NCBI RefSeq assembly: GCF_040954835.1
Contig: NC_090697.1
Coordinates: forward strand, 6,522,501 to 6,586,500
Source: Lepisosteus oculatus
Lineage: Eukaryota; Chordata; Actinopteri; Semionotiformes; Lepisosteidae
Direction of reading: 5' to 3'
Length of the DNA: 64,000 nucleotides
The translations under genes were made by a program, and so were the position numbers. Positions 24,617 through 36,571 of the stretch are shown here, piece by piece (position 1 is the first letter of the stretch; each line of letters starts with the position of its first letter). A model generated the notes under the pieces. The model was not told where the DNA came from. It did not search any database and saw only the letters and a list, made by a program, of their open reading frames with translations.

Positions 24617-24800
24617 ACAGTGCAGTAGGACAGGGACTTGAAGCACAAGGCCAAAGCTACACTGGACTGGTCTGAGAAGGAGAGAGTGAATGTTCTCGAG
24701 TGGCCCCAGTCAAAGTGCTGATTTGAATACGATCAAAAATGAATGGCAAAGCCTGATGATTGCTTACCAGCTATCCAGAAAAAAAACACATCTAAACCAA
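24617..24800 (+). pseudogene. Tc1-like transposase fragment
   Basis: AAGGCCAAAGCTACACTGGACTGG, then GTTCTCGAGTGGCCCCAGTC and GATTTGAATACGATC encode a broken version of VLEWP.QSPDLNPIEN, the block around the third catalytic position of Tc1 transposases. A one-base insertion (WPQSKC) breaks the frame. Confidence 0.6.
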
Positions 24801-24842
24801 AGCAATTTTACTAGGGAGAATAAAAACATATATCATCCAACC

Positions 24843-24901
24843 GGGTGGCACAGTGGCGCAGGAGTTAGCATTGTGGCCTTGCAGCGCTGGGACCCTGGGT
24901 T
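24843..24901 (+). repeat. tRNA-like head of a SINE
   Basis: GGGTGGCACAGTGGCGCAGG begins a tRNA-like 5' head, and CTGGGACCCTGGGTTCAA ends it with the start of a B box. The body is missing. The next bases already belong to the LINE remnant that follows. The family is the one at 35001-35290 and 40024-40858. Confidence 0.65.
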
Positions 24902-25495
24902 CAACTGAATGCAGACAAGTGTGGGGTTTTTGTGTTCTGGTAGTTAAAACATAACATAAACATAAACGTTGGGAGTTAAAAGAGACTACTTTGGAAAAAT
25001 ACTTGGGTGTTTATATTGACAAAGATAATGTGGGGAAGAAATAAAAAGGTAATCAACGTGTAAGACTATATCGTAAAAAGTGAGAATTTAAATCCAAGGA
25101 TGTTACGTGAAAATTTTACAATGCACTGAATAGGTTTTCATTCATACTGCTGGTCTAAAATCAACCCGGGACTTGAAATAATGTCCTACATTGACAGAAG
25201 GAGAGAACTAGACCTTTATGGTCCTGAATAGAAAATTTATGAGGGGACCTAATACAACTACTCAAAATCCTCGAAAGCACTAACAAAATCCTCACACTGG
25301 ACTTCTCCGACATTAACAGTCAAACAGGAACCGGAGGGTGGCGGAAGTATGGAACTCGCTGCTCAGCCGTGTTTCTGCACTTAAGAAACGGCAGGAAGAG
25401 ATTCTGGGATCGATTAGTCACTACTAGCAACCGAACAAGCTAGAAGGACCGAATAGCCCCCTCTCATTTGTAACTTTACGGGCTCGAGGGAATCA
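24902..25495 (+). pseudogene. LINE reverse transcriptase carboxy-terminal remnant
   Basis: Fragments in several frames read LNADKCGVFVF, LEKYLGVYIDKD, then GDLIQLLKIL and WDRL. These match, in order, the LN..KC.V, LGV.ID, DLI..FKI and terminal segments of a CR1/L2-group reverse transcriptase ORF. It has many stops. Confidence 0.6.
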
Positions 25496-25499
25496 TACT

Positions 25500-28400
25500 G
25501 AACCAGGTAATTGCACACCGATAAAAAACAGTGCCTATTATTTGGGAGAAAAAAAATAGTTTTCAGACAGTAATGGCGTTATTGGAGCACTCCTGTACAA
25601 ACACTTTATTACTGGGGATAGTCAACACATGTTCCACAGAGGGAGGAATGTTAACTTACAACTCACCCAGAAGAAGCCATAAAATGTGCTAAAATATGTA
25701 CTCCTTTGTGTAACTAGATTTTCAGAAAGCCTTTGACAAACATAATAGCCCACTTGAGATCTAGTAACTCAAATTTGTGAGTGGGAAAGTTTTTTTTTTT
25801 CACTGTTTGACTCAAACTTTGAGAGACATGGCTTCACATACGCAATTACTCACCTTCTCCACCATTCACTTGTGAGACCTATGACGAGAAGGTGGTGAAA
25901 CATTTAACTACAACCTCTTCCTGAAATATGACTCCTGTAAATTTGACTCCTTTTATTAGAAGACCTGCTGTGGGTCTCGTAATAAGCTCTTTAACTTTCT
26001 AGTTAAAGAAAGTTTGCGTTACATTGAATACATACAGTAAAGAATAAGTAGTGCAGCATGTTCCTTCCATTGCTGAAAAGTGCAGAGTTAAGTGTGACAC
26101 AGTCATCACCAGCAAACACCACCACGGCTCTATTTTACATACAGGACACTATCAGTCTAACTCTACATGTCATCTACATGCAATCATGCAATAAGGCACC
26201 TAACTTCATGCTGATTTCATGCTTTTGATTATTTACTGTGTATTTTATTATGTGTTTGGTTACGGAACAACACAATGTAGTGTAATGAAATGGACAGTAT
26301 TTTAAATTCCTTAAAAGATAATCCCTTCCTAACATTTGATTTATTTTCTGCGTTGTGTTTTTTTAACGGTATGCTATATTTGTTGTTTAATCATTCTAGG
26401 TAAAGGCTTTAGAATATTTTTTGGTATTTACTGTCAATCCCTATTTCATTTCTTTCTTCCTTTATTAAGAGGAGAAATGTCCTTCCTATCTCTACCTCGT
26501 GGACTAGCTCCTCCTGCTTGCTGTCTCTAGCTCGGTACCCTCCTCTACATGCGCTTCTTATCCAATGAAGGACAACAAACCCTGTTGAGCCTGCAGTTCT
26601 GCTCTCTTCACTCCCAGACACAGCTAGGGTAAATAAGGGAGGAAAGCTGCAGTCTCATGAATGGTGATATTCTATATGGACTCATGCAAAAGCTGAGAAA
26701 GGGACGCTTTTGATGTAAAGACAAGAGCCCTTCTGAAATCCTGAGAGTGTATATATTGTAAATTGACCATCACACCATTGTACTTGGCACTTAAATGAGT
26801 AATGAAGCCAATATCAAGCCAAGGCTGAAAGAAAAGGTTATATTTTGAGTACAACTTTCAAACCTTATTCAACAGGTCTAAACCTGTTGTCATGGCAATA
26901 GAACTCAAAAGTGATTTTTTTTTTCAAAATAAATTTGTTTGCATTTTCCCAGCTTTTCATTATTTGCACTAACACATTAGGAAATTGCAATCTTTTATCT
27001 TTAAAGAGTGTGAGCTTCAGATTTTCTAGATTATGATGTGATTTGGCTCAAATCACTCCCCAGACTTCACCAGAGCAATACTCATCCTAAAATTAGACTT
27101 AAAATATCGTAAAATGTCACAACATTTATAAAAATGCATTGTATGACCTAGAAAGTTTCACCTTCCCTTTTCACCTTTAAAATGCACAAACAGCATACTG
27201 TATGTGAACAAATTGTTTTTAATTTTAAGGGGTGTTTTTTCAAATTGAGGTCAGTAAATTATGTCTGGTACACATGATTTGTGTAGCACTGCTACTATAG
27301 AGCAATATAACTAAATCAGCAAAGGCTGAGCATTCCTTCAATCATCCCAGTCTTCATGTATCACATCTTAGTTTTATTACATAATCCAGTTAACCTGAAT
27401 GCCTACCATTTGCACTGATAACTGCAATTCATCTGTGCCTCAGCAGGCACAGATGCACAAAACGATCACTTTGGTGTGGAACATCTGTTGAATGTCATTC
27501 TATACTGTACGTTGTCCAGAGTCTATACAGTAAGTCTCTGTGGTTGGTTCACTAGGGATAGAGAAGATAGTGATCCATCTGATTTCACATGTGTTTGATC
27601 TGAGAAAAACTGTTGGTGCTGAAAAAGCCATCGAGGGGCAAGTGATTGGGTGTGATGGTTATTATCCTGCTGTAAACAACACAGGACCTGTGCCATGAAC
27701 ATGCATGAGGGAATGATGAAGGGCGTGAGAACACTGCCCCCGTGGTAGGTTGTAACGAAGTTGGTTACAAATTGTGCTCTTTAAATGGTCATTTCAGAAC
27801 AACCCCCACACCTGTCCCTCTCTTCATTGCAGACTTGTGAAACAAGAGGCTTGCCACACTGTAACAAGCTTGTGGCTTGGAATATTCCATTTCGAAGCAT
27901 GTCCAGGGCTCATCATTGGATAACTGTAGTGTCACTGAATTCTTGGTTGCTTGATGTTGTGACTTCTTAAATGATGTTCCCATATGTTCCAATGAATACA
28001 TTTTGATTCCAAACAATAACTGGATCAGCTCACATCACTTCTCAGACTTTAGGACAGGCTACTGTTTATTTCTAGAGCAGCGGCCCCATCTGCAGTGGGG
28101 CTCTAGCTGGAGGTCACCTGTCAATAATGCACAGATGACCAAACCTGCTGGTTGGGGAATAACATTAAAACTAATTGGTCAACACCAATCACCAACCATG
28201 ATAACAGGACTTGAAATGAAACTGTGTTTACTCTCAGCTCAGCTCTCTTTCTCACTTACGACTTAACATGGTTTTAACCATGACAACCTTATCAACCATG
28301 TGACTGCAGCCACTGTTGTCTGAACGTCCAGAAACACCAGGTTGAAAGTCTGTGAGAGCAGAATTCACACTTTTCTGCATCAAGAGAAACTTTGTGACTC

Positions 28401-29079
28401 AATAACCGATTGTAATTATGCCTGATCAACAAAAAAAATACAGTTGGACTTTTGTCGACAACCCTGAATCTAGATGTTCAGTAGCAGTTATGGAACAACC
28501 TGAGTTTTTCCCCACTGCCATCTCATGCTGGACTGAACCTAAGTGAAACTTTGTAAACAAAGTGTTGGACAGCCACTTAAGACGATCGAAGTGCAATCCT
28601 CTCCTCTTAACTCTAATCCTATTTCCTTTGGAGCCAAGCCAGCAGAATAAGACTTGGCAGCTGTGATGACTCCAGTTCAGTTCCATATCTCCAGGACTTT
28701 CCAACTCTCCATGGAACAGCCTGGACAGTGAATGTTGCTATGGATGAGTAATACATTCAACGTTCACATCAGAAATCTTAAGAATTAAACACATTTGATA
28801 AAGTTTAGTTCATGTCAGTAACTCAATATTGATTTGTTTTTGAGAACATGAATGCTAATTAATTACATGAGACTAATTTAAATTATGAATGAGTGTAACA
28901 ACCAATGTATAGTATGTTAACCCTGATGCATTTAATTAATTAATTTCTTTTTAATCCCTGGGTGAAAGATCCGCCATTTGTGTCAAAGCAGAATGACTCA
29001 CATATAAAATGGCTTGTTAGTTTGCACTGAATATTTTGTCATTGTATTAATAAATTCTATGGTGTTTATAGAGGCCATG
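25500..29079. other. Intronic; one possible unclassified repeat
   Basis: No gene. 27380-28760 is more GC-rich than its AT-rich surroundings and reads like an old mobile-element body, but I could not identify a motif or termini. Open frames of 60-92 codons there have no domain. The rest is AT-rich and featureless. Confidence 0.35.
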
Positions 29080-29510
29080 TGTCACGCTCGTAAACCCCTC
29101 CTCTTAAGGAGGCTCCGGCCCTTCCTTGTTCTGTACTCATCACCTGCACCTGCCTCCGGTTCCTGCCCCCCGTCCTATAAAAGCCTGGCGTTCCTGCCAA
29201 TCGGGGCTCAGCTTTGGAAGACGGACGCCCGGAAGCCCGCCTACCCGCGAGTCCAGGAGCGACTCAGCAGCATTGGCTTCTACGGCGTCCTGCCCTTCTG
29301 GGTCCAGGACTGGAGTGTCTGGTCCCGTTACCCCCTTTAATTCCCCCGACCCTCTGCCAGATCCCGCTCCGGCTTTTAACTCTGTTTGTCTGTCAGGATG
29401 GATTACCCGGTCTAGGACTTTTGCTACACTCATGGATTTGCCTCGGACTCCCTTGGACTGTTTGCCTTGGCCACACCTCCCCGAACACCCCCGAGCATGA
29501 TGACCTGACC
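29080..29510 (+). mobile_element. GC-rich LTR copy, 3' end unclear
   Basis: It starts TGTCACG, followed by CCCCTCCTCTTAAGGAGGCTCCGG, a TATA box in TATAAAAGCCTGGCG near 29177, and GTCTGGTCCCGTTACCCC. The same series of blocks is in the LTRs at 40281-40818 and, on the minus strand, 48628-49070. No target duplication was found, and similarity fades near 29505. The GC-rich strand contains long but domain-free open frames in both directions, which are compositional. Confidence 0.65.
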
Positions 29511-30755
29511 TGCAAAGTTCTGATTTAACACATACGCTTTCTTTTTGTTGCAATAAAGATAATTTTATTCTCAAAAAACTAGCTTTACAACTATGTAACC
29601 TCACTATTTCAACCTCTTTGCTATCTTTGGCTGTTTTCCAGATTGCTACTTGTTCATTAATACTGCACATGCAATTTGACTCGTCAGCCTGCCAACTTCC
29701 ACATTTTAGAATATATAAAATTGATGTGGAGTTATACTGAAATACCAGAGGGATTGTTTGCAGGCCCTGAGCTCCATGAACCATCCGTGCTGCTTTGCAG
29801 AACAACCCGAGTAATTCCTTTGGCAAACAGATGCTATTTTTTGTTACATGTTCTTTGTGATACTACAGTATATAGTATTAAGGCTCCACTAATAAATTGA
29901 ATGTGTGAAGATTATGGTAAAATAATTTGCTGAACACACAGCAAAGGAAAATTAATATGAAGTTTAACACAATCAAAAAATTTAAGAAATTTAAAACTGT
30001 AGTTTCTTAATAAATCTCTAACAATGAGTTTACATTTTTAACACATTGCCAAGGTAAATTTAACTATAATGTATTGCAATTAAACAATTTATTGAACACT
30101 TAAACTGTAATATATTACATTTATAAACAAAAAATATAGATCTGATTAATGCTTAGTCATTACAGCTTTTTAAAAATCCAGTGACCACGTTACACCTAAC
30201 TATGAAATACTGTAACTTGTTTTTTAAGGTTTGCATTTATAAAAACAGTATAAATTATGTGTTGTTTTAATAGATGATTAAATTAATAAAGTAAATAAAG
30301 GTACTATTACTATTTAAATAATAATAAAAATATCTCTTATTTAAAGCAACTGAATACCAACTATGCAAAAGATGTAAACTGCTTTATGAGACATGTAGCT
30401 AAAAAGCTCAGTAAGCTTAGTACTGTACTGTATGTCACATTTACAGCACAAAAGAAAAAGAACACTATGAAGCTGTTGCCTTTCAAAATCAGTGCATTCC
30501 ACTGTGATTAAAAGTCAAATGAATTGAGCAATACATACAGTATGAATACATCCAGAGGAGGCTGAACATTAATGTACTGAAAATGCAGAGGGCAAAATGT
30601 AACAGCTGGGTTCCCTGCCACCTTATTCCCACCCTATCTATGTGCACTGTTGCTTTGCATTGTGTATGCTAGATATTATTTCATATATGTATACTTCCAA
30701 ATAAATTAATATATTGTATATCTATGCTATTTTCTGCACATGTAGGACAAATTAA
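29511..30755. other. Intronic, strongly AT-rich
   Basis: No gene, RNA or repeat boundary recognised. 29950-30600 is particularly AT-rich. Confidence 0.45.
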
Positions 30756-31739
30756 ATGAAAGCAATTCCAAGACCTTGGAATACTATCATCCCAGAGAAA
30801 CTAGTCAAGAAACTCAGTGCACTGGGTCTCAACACCACCCTATACAACTGGATTCGGGACTTTCTGACAGGCAGACCTCAGGCTGTCAGGCTTGGAAACC
30901 ACACCTCCGGCACACTAACTCTGAACACTGGGGTCCCACAGGGGTGTGTGCTTAGTCCATTGCTCTACACCCTCTACACCCACGACTGTAAGACCAAACA
31001 CAACACCAACTCCATCATCAAGTTTGCCGATGACACCACAGTTGTAGGTCTGATCACAGACAATGATGAGAGGGCCTACAGGGAGGAGGTCAATCTCCTT
31101 ACTACATGGTGTGATGACAACAACCTCACCCTTAACGTCAGCAAAACCAAGGAGCTGATCGTTGATTTCAGGAAACTGCAAACCGGACATGCCCCTATCC
31201 ACATCAACGGGACTGAAGTGGAAAGGGTCAGTAACTTTAAATTCCTTGGTGTCCATATCACCGAGGACCTCACATGGTCTCTCAACACCACCTGTCTGAT
31301 CAAGAAAGCGCAACAGTGCCTGTACTTCTTAAGACGGTTGAAGAAGGCTAAGATATGTCCCCAGATCCTCACTAACTTTTACAGATGCACTACAGAAAGC
31401 ACACTGACAGGCTGCATCACAGTGTGGTATGGCAACTGCAGTGCTGCTGACCGGAAAGCCCTACAGCGGGTGGTGAAAACTGCCCAGTCCATCACTGGGG
31501 TTACCCTCTCATCTATCCAGGACATTTATGACAGACGGTGCTTGAGGAAAGCTCTAAGCATCATCAAAGACCCCACACACCCCAGCTACAGACTTTATGA
31601 TCTGCTACCATCTGGAAAATGGTACCGGAGCATTCAGGCCCGGACTACCAGACTCAGAGACAGTTTTTACCCCCGCACTATCAAACTGTTAAATTCCCAG
31701 CCTCTCTCACTCTCACCTCACCTCTCACCTACGATCTGA
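30756..31739 (+). CDS. L2-type LINE reverse transcriptase, 5'-truncated, frame intact
   Basis: This is the carboxy-terminal 327 codons of a non-LTR retrotransposon polyprotein, which copies element RNA at a nicked chromosomal target. The frame starts inside the palm at WNTIIPEKL (family ..DFSSAFNTI), so the endonuclease and the first catalytic aspartate are lost. Then follow [16 protein letters not shown] (palm block B), [11 protein letters not shown] (catalytic Asp pair at about residues 89-90), [56 protein letters not shown] and [16 protein letters not shown]. There is no stop within 984 bp, so the insertion is comparatively young. The first ATG is not a natural start. A more decayed relative is at 44985-47997. 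L2 assignment rests on these motifs and the 3' tail. Confidence 0.9.
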   Translation: MKAIPRPWNTIIPEKLVKKLSALGLNTTLYNWIRDFLTGRPQAVRLGNHTSGTLTLNTGVPQGCVLSPLLYTLYTHDCKTKHNTNSIIKFADDTTVVGLITDNDERAYREEVNLLTTWCDDNNLTLNVSKTKELIVDFRKLQTGHAPIHINGTEVERVSNFKFLGVHITEDLTWSLNTTCLIKKAQQCLYFLRRLKKAKICPQILTNFYRCTTESTLTGCITVWYGNCSAADRKALQRVVKTAQSITGVTLSSIQDIYDRRCLRKALSIIKDPTHPSYRLYDLLPSGKWYRSIQARTTRLRDSFYPRTIKLLNSQPLSLSPHLSPTI

Positions 31740-32130
31740 ACCTCACAGTGCCTTCTTCCTTTCTTTCTTACCAAAAACCCAAACACACATTGAAAATCTA
31801 TCTCTACCACACATGTCAAAAGCTCACTCCCCATCATTTCTATCCCTTTATTTTATTCTGTTGATGCATATTTTTGCACATAACCTGTTACCTTTTTGTT
31901 GTTTTGCACATTGCCTGTTGTTTTTTTTGCACATCGTCTGTTATTGTTTTTTGCACACTGCCTGTTGTCTCTGTCTTTCTTTTGCTACACAATTGTATTG
32001 TTGTTGTTGTTTTTTTTCTCTTTGTACTACTTATGTCCGAGAGCTAGCTAAATAGCATTTCGTTATACCATATACCATGTATATGAGTGTAATGACAATA
32101 AACTTGAAACTTGAAACTTGAAACTTGAAA
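31740..32130 (+). mobile_element. 3' UTR and 7-bp repeat tail of the L2-type LINE
   Basis: After the ORF comes a T-rich trailer with repeated TTTTTGCACA.TGCCTGTTG blocks, then CATTTCGTTATACCATATACC and GTAATGACAATAAACTTGAAA. The element ends with four direct copies of ACTTGAA at about 32101-32130. Short 3' tandem repeats in place of poly-A are typical of L2/CR1 LINEs. Confidence 0.85.
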
Positions 32131-35000
32131 ATACTAACAGCAGAATCCAATCTGCGGTTTTCTCAGGCACCCTGTCTGTGGTTATAGAGGTGAAAAACAG
32201 GCTTCACCTTTCTCAGATACTGGAAACCTTTCCGTGGCAAAACCTATCAAAACAGATTACAAATGAATAAACTGGATGCCTGTCGCCTAAATGCAATGAC
32301 TTATAGGCAATCTCAAAAACACTTAAACTAGAAGCAAACAGGGTGAAATCATAGAAATCAGCAAAAGAGATGCATGGGGATTTAGCCAAAAAGACAGCCT
32401 AAGGGGAAAAACTAAATGTCAAAGGATAAGGTAATTAAGCACTAATACCTAAATGCCAGGAGCTTTGGGAAAAACAAGCAAGATACACACTTGCCAGGAA
32501 CTGCACTAGCATGCAATCATAACAGATGTATATAATAAAGGGTGCAAAATGCACGAAAAAGAGAAGAGGCCACTTAATCCATGTAGCTTTTTTGATTGCT
32601 AGTAGATATCTACTAGCTAATTGCTAAGCTATCCAAAGATCTCTTCCAGCTATTTCTTATAAAAAGCCAAGGCATCAGTTTTAACAACAAGTCTGGGTAG
32701 TTTATAACATTTTTTTATATACTGTATAGCATCCCAGAGTGCAGAAAAGAAGTGTAAAAAAACAGCAAATGACAAAATAAGCATATAAGGAGCATGAGCA
32801 GTTTGAGATGCAGCAGAAGATACACAGTCATTAGAAAGTGGAGCAGACACAGACACTAATTAAATAAAAGCCTTTCTGCAAAGAAAGGTTTTGAATCTAG
32901 ATTCAAATGCACTCAGGGTCTCTGATATCCTTGGGGATAGAATGCCAGAGCTTTGGGGCGAAGCAGGAGAAGGCTCTGTCGCCCATCGAATGTACACGAG
33001 CTGGAGACACATACATTAAAGAAGACCAGAGTCAGACGAATGAAAGTTCAAAAGTGAGGTGGGGAGCAGACAGATAATAAATTGGACAGGGGCCAACTCA
33101 TGTAGGGCCTTAATGGTGAACATGAGGATTTTGAAAGTCAACTTGAAACTTGATAGGAAGCCGGTGCAAAAACTCCAAGACAGGTGTAAGGTGATCGCTT
33201 TAACGTGAACTGGTCAGAATTCTGGCTGCCAAATTCTGAACATATTGTAGTTTCTGTTACAGTCAAAGATAACATACAGTAGGGCATAATGTGTCAATAT
33301 TTCTGAGGTGGAGGAATGTTTCAACAATACTCACGATGGTCAAACCAGGGTCAAACATTACCCCTACATTCTTCAATTTTGATAGAAATTCAAGTACTGT
33401 GCCATCCACACACATGGTTGCTGCACTGGCTTTATGTACAGTATGTGATGGTAGGTGCCAAGAAGCATGATCTCAGTCTTGTTGCAGTTTAAGTTGAATA
33501 ATTAGGATGAAATTTCAATCACAGAGGCACGGCTAACAGAGAGCCTTGGTGAGTAATGCAACCAGTGATATACAGCATTCTAGAAATGCAGAGAAAAAGA
33601 CAAAGGAGGGAGTATAGCACTATACAGTACATCATAAAACAGGCACAAGAACTAAACCTAGACAAGGTTTTCCAACGGTAGTCCTCAGGGTCCAGAAACC
33701 AGCCTTTTTTATGTTTTCTTAAATTCTAAACGGTCCTACTCCTGGAATAAGTATTACAGCGACCCAATTAATGTGTAACTGTATTCATCTATCACATCTA
33801 AAAAAATTTAACAATTTTAAAGAGACACTGAAAATATGGGTTACAGACAGAAAGGCCCAGAGTTTGGAACACCTGATTAATCAGAATCTCAAACGGTTTC
33901 AGAACCTATGGGGATTATAGACATAAAAAACAGGTGTTATGCTACAGAGCACCAAATCCAGATGATCTATTACAATACATTGTCATTACAATTATAATAA
34001 GGAATCAGAACATATCTGTAAAGAAAGAATTGGCTATGAAGGGAAATGTCACAAAGAGGTTCAGAACAAAAGCAATAGGGACATCAGCAGCTGAAACTGA
34101 AATGGCAAACACAGGTAACAACTTCTTTCTCACTCAGTGTGTCAGAGCACCTAGGAGAGTGGAGGTCCTCATCAATGTGATTTAACATTTTCAAACATTC
34201 AAGGCAGAGGAGGGAAAACAGGGGTGGGAGAACAATAAAGCAATTGTGACAATAATTTGACATGTTTTTAAGTATATTTATAAACTGTACAGAGTCCAAA
34301 ACAAAAGTTTTCAATTTAATGACAGCAGAGTCTGAAGGAAAGAGACACATTTTAAAATAAGCAGAAAGGGACAAGTTAGTAAGGAATCTGGCAGTGAATG
34401 TAGGGCAGCATTTAAAAAAAATATTCTGCTTGAAACAAGTTGGTAACAAAAACAAGCAAATCAAATAAGAAAATGCCAAGACCCAAATGGCTTAATAAAT
34501 TAAGGAGAAAGACAGTCCTTTATAAAATGACTGAAAAGAACAGGATGCATTAGAAGATGTTTACAGGATACATTAGAAGGAGGGAGACCAAAATAAGTGC
34601 TACAATGCAGAATAAAATAAACAACAAAAGGTCTCAATATTATAACAGAGGAACAGAAAAGAATTAATGTAGTGTTCTTTAGAAGTAATCATAGTAATGG
34701 ATATATAGTACAGCATCTAATAAGGTATATTTCGAATGTTAGAGGAGTTTTTTTCCATGTCAATTATTGATTCTTAAATAGAAGAGAGAAGATATTCAAG
34801 GTAATGCATATAATTTTATTGAAAACTGGTTAAGAGAAAATGGAGAGTACAGGGAAACTATAAATGCTAAAATTGATTTGAAGTAATCAGACGAGTACCA
34901 CAGGGATTTATATTGTATTGGGATAGTTAGGTCTGAAGTGGGATTTTCACAAGGAACTCCCAAAATAATATTAATAACAATACTACAATAACTAATACTA
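32131..35000. other. Intronic; one old repeat, otherwise unassigned
   Basis: No gene. Apart from the repeat at 32890-33260, the tract is A-rich on the plus strand and unassigned. Open frames of 83 and 131 codons near 34 kb lack any domain. Confidence 0.4.
32890..33260. repeat. Old interspersed repeat, class uncertain
   Basis: The order AGAATGCCAGAGCTTTGGGG, GGAGAAGGCTCTGTCGCCC, GTAGGGCCTTAATGGTGAAC, AGGAAGCCGGTGCAAAAACTCC and CTGGCTGCCAAATTCTGAAC is one I recognise as a recurring interspersed sequence of fish genomes. Neither termini nor coding motifs are visible, so I cannot name the superfamily. Confidence 0.4.
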
Positions 35001-35290
35001 ATCCATCCATTTTCTAATCACGTCTTCAAATTCAGGGTTGAGGAGGAGCCAGCGCTGGTCACGGAAAGCAACAGGCAGAAGTTAGGGTACACCCTGGACA
35101 CGATGCTAGTCCATTGCAGGCCACAGACACAGACACACATGGACACTCACAACTAGGGCCAACTTCCCAGAAGCCAATTAACCTTCTGTGTTGACTGGCT
35201 AGTATGTTTCTGGACTGTGGGAATAAACCAGAGCACCCGGAGGAAACCCATGTGAACACCGGGAGAACGTGCAAACTCCAGTGCTGCAAG
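35001..35290 (-). repeat. tRNA-derived SINE, minus strand
   Basis: It starts ATCCATCCATTTTCTAATC (the complement of the GGATGGAT tail) and continues with GTACACCCTGGACACGATGC, GCCAATTAACCTTC, TTTCTGGACTGTGGGA, CCGGAGGAAACCCATGTG and GGGAGAACGTGCAAACTCC. These are the complement of the SINE parts at 40024-40280 in reversed order. The tRNA-like head is truncated at the right end near 35290. Confidence 0.8.
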
Positions 35291-35899
35291 GCAACAATGC
35301 TTAACTACTACTTCTACTGCTACTACTACTTTATTACTAATAATAATACAATAAATTCACTTCTACCTAATTGACTCAAATAAACCGACAGTGTCAACTT
35401 CTTTATTCTCACTGAGGAAAAGTACTGGGACAACTGACTGATACAGTAGGTATCTCTTGTTGGTGAGGTGTCTCAGGAAGACAGGAAGGAGCTGATTACA
35501 TCCTATCAACCTGTTTTGTTTTCTCCTCAATGTTTGAAAACTGCAGTCAAAAGTCAAAATGAAAATCAAAGAATATTCTATTTAAGAAAAGCAGGTCAGT
35601 TTGAAGATGAAAGAAAATAAGAAGTAAGTCATAGCACAGAAGCCAGGCATACTAACATCAACATAAAATCCACAGTTCTCAAAAGACTGAGATTAGCAAG
35701 ATTACAAATGTTACATCTCGAGAAGTAAATCTCTCATCAGCACCATGAACAGAAAAGACAGATGAGAATTTACTCAGAAGTGCGAAGGTAAGGCCAGGTG
35801 AGTTTTGGAACAAGGTTTTATAGGCAGATGTACCCAAGATAAAACTTTAACAAAATAATGAAAAGGTTAACATGTGGAAAAAAGACAGAAACTGCAGAT

Positions 35900-36569
35900 G
35901 CTCCAAAAATCGCTACTTAATTTGTGAAGCATAGTGGAGGTCATGCCATACCTGGCTGCCTCTAGAACTGCTTCATTGGATCTTTAATATTGATGCAACT
36001 AATATTGGTTGCAGCAGAGTTAATTCACTTGTAGAACCATATTCTCTATTATGTAGAAGAAAAAGCTTCCATTTTTATTGGATGGTGCACTATGCAACAT
36101 AACAATGATCCAAAACATACAGCTAATGCATCCAAGGAGTTCATCAGGAGGAACAAATGGAACATCTTACACTGGCCAAGTCAATCTCTGGATTTAAATC
36201 CAGATTTATTTTACAGGCAGAAACTCTGTGGCAGCAAAAATGTGGTAAAATAAGGCATTTCATATGATTGAACAAAAAGTTGGTTTGGGTCAATTAGTCA
36301 CAGACTAAAAGAGATATGCAACCAAATATTGGCTTTAGGCTGAAAAGTGAATGTGCCCCAATACTCTCTTGAAATCACTAGGAAGTACATCAAGTATGTT
36401 CTATGTTCAAAAGTGATCAGATGTATGCATGGAATTACCTTAAATTAAAATATAACGTATATTTAAATGTATTTATCACTCATATTAACTTCATGATTAC
36501 ATATACAAATTGTTAATTACAAAAGTAAGTTTTGAGTTAGCTATCCCAATATTTTTTTTGAGGACAGTG
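35900..36569 (+). pseudogene. Tc1-like transposon remnant with 3' inverted repeat
   Basis: 36100-36215 encodes [16 protein letters not shown], then [15 protein letters not shown]. This carries the second and third catalytic blocks of a Tc1 transposase, with one change (SLDLNP for SPDLNP). Upstream, GTGAAGCATAGTGGAGG and GCATACCTGGCTGCC-type sequence matches the VKH.GG....GC block. The right end is CCAATATTTTTTTTGAGGACAGTG followed by TA at 36570, a Tc1-type inverted repeat next to its TA target. The left inverted repeat was not found. Confidence 0.75.
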
Positions 36570-36571
36570 TA

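Noticed and set aside
29140-29826. A 228-codon minus-strand frame and several plus-strand frames over the same DNA
   Set aside because: They lie mostly in a GC-rich LTR, where stops are rare in every frame, and the peptides have no domain.
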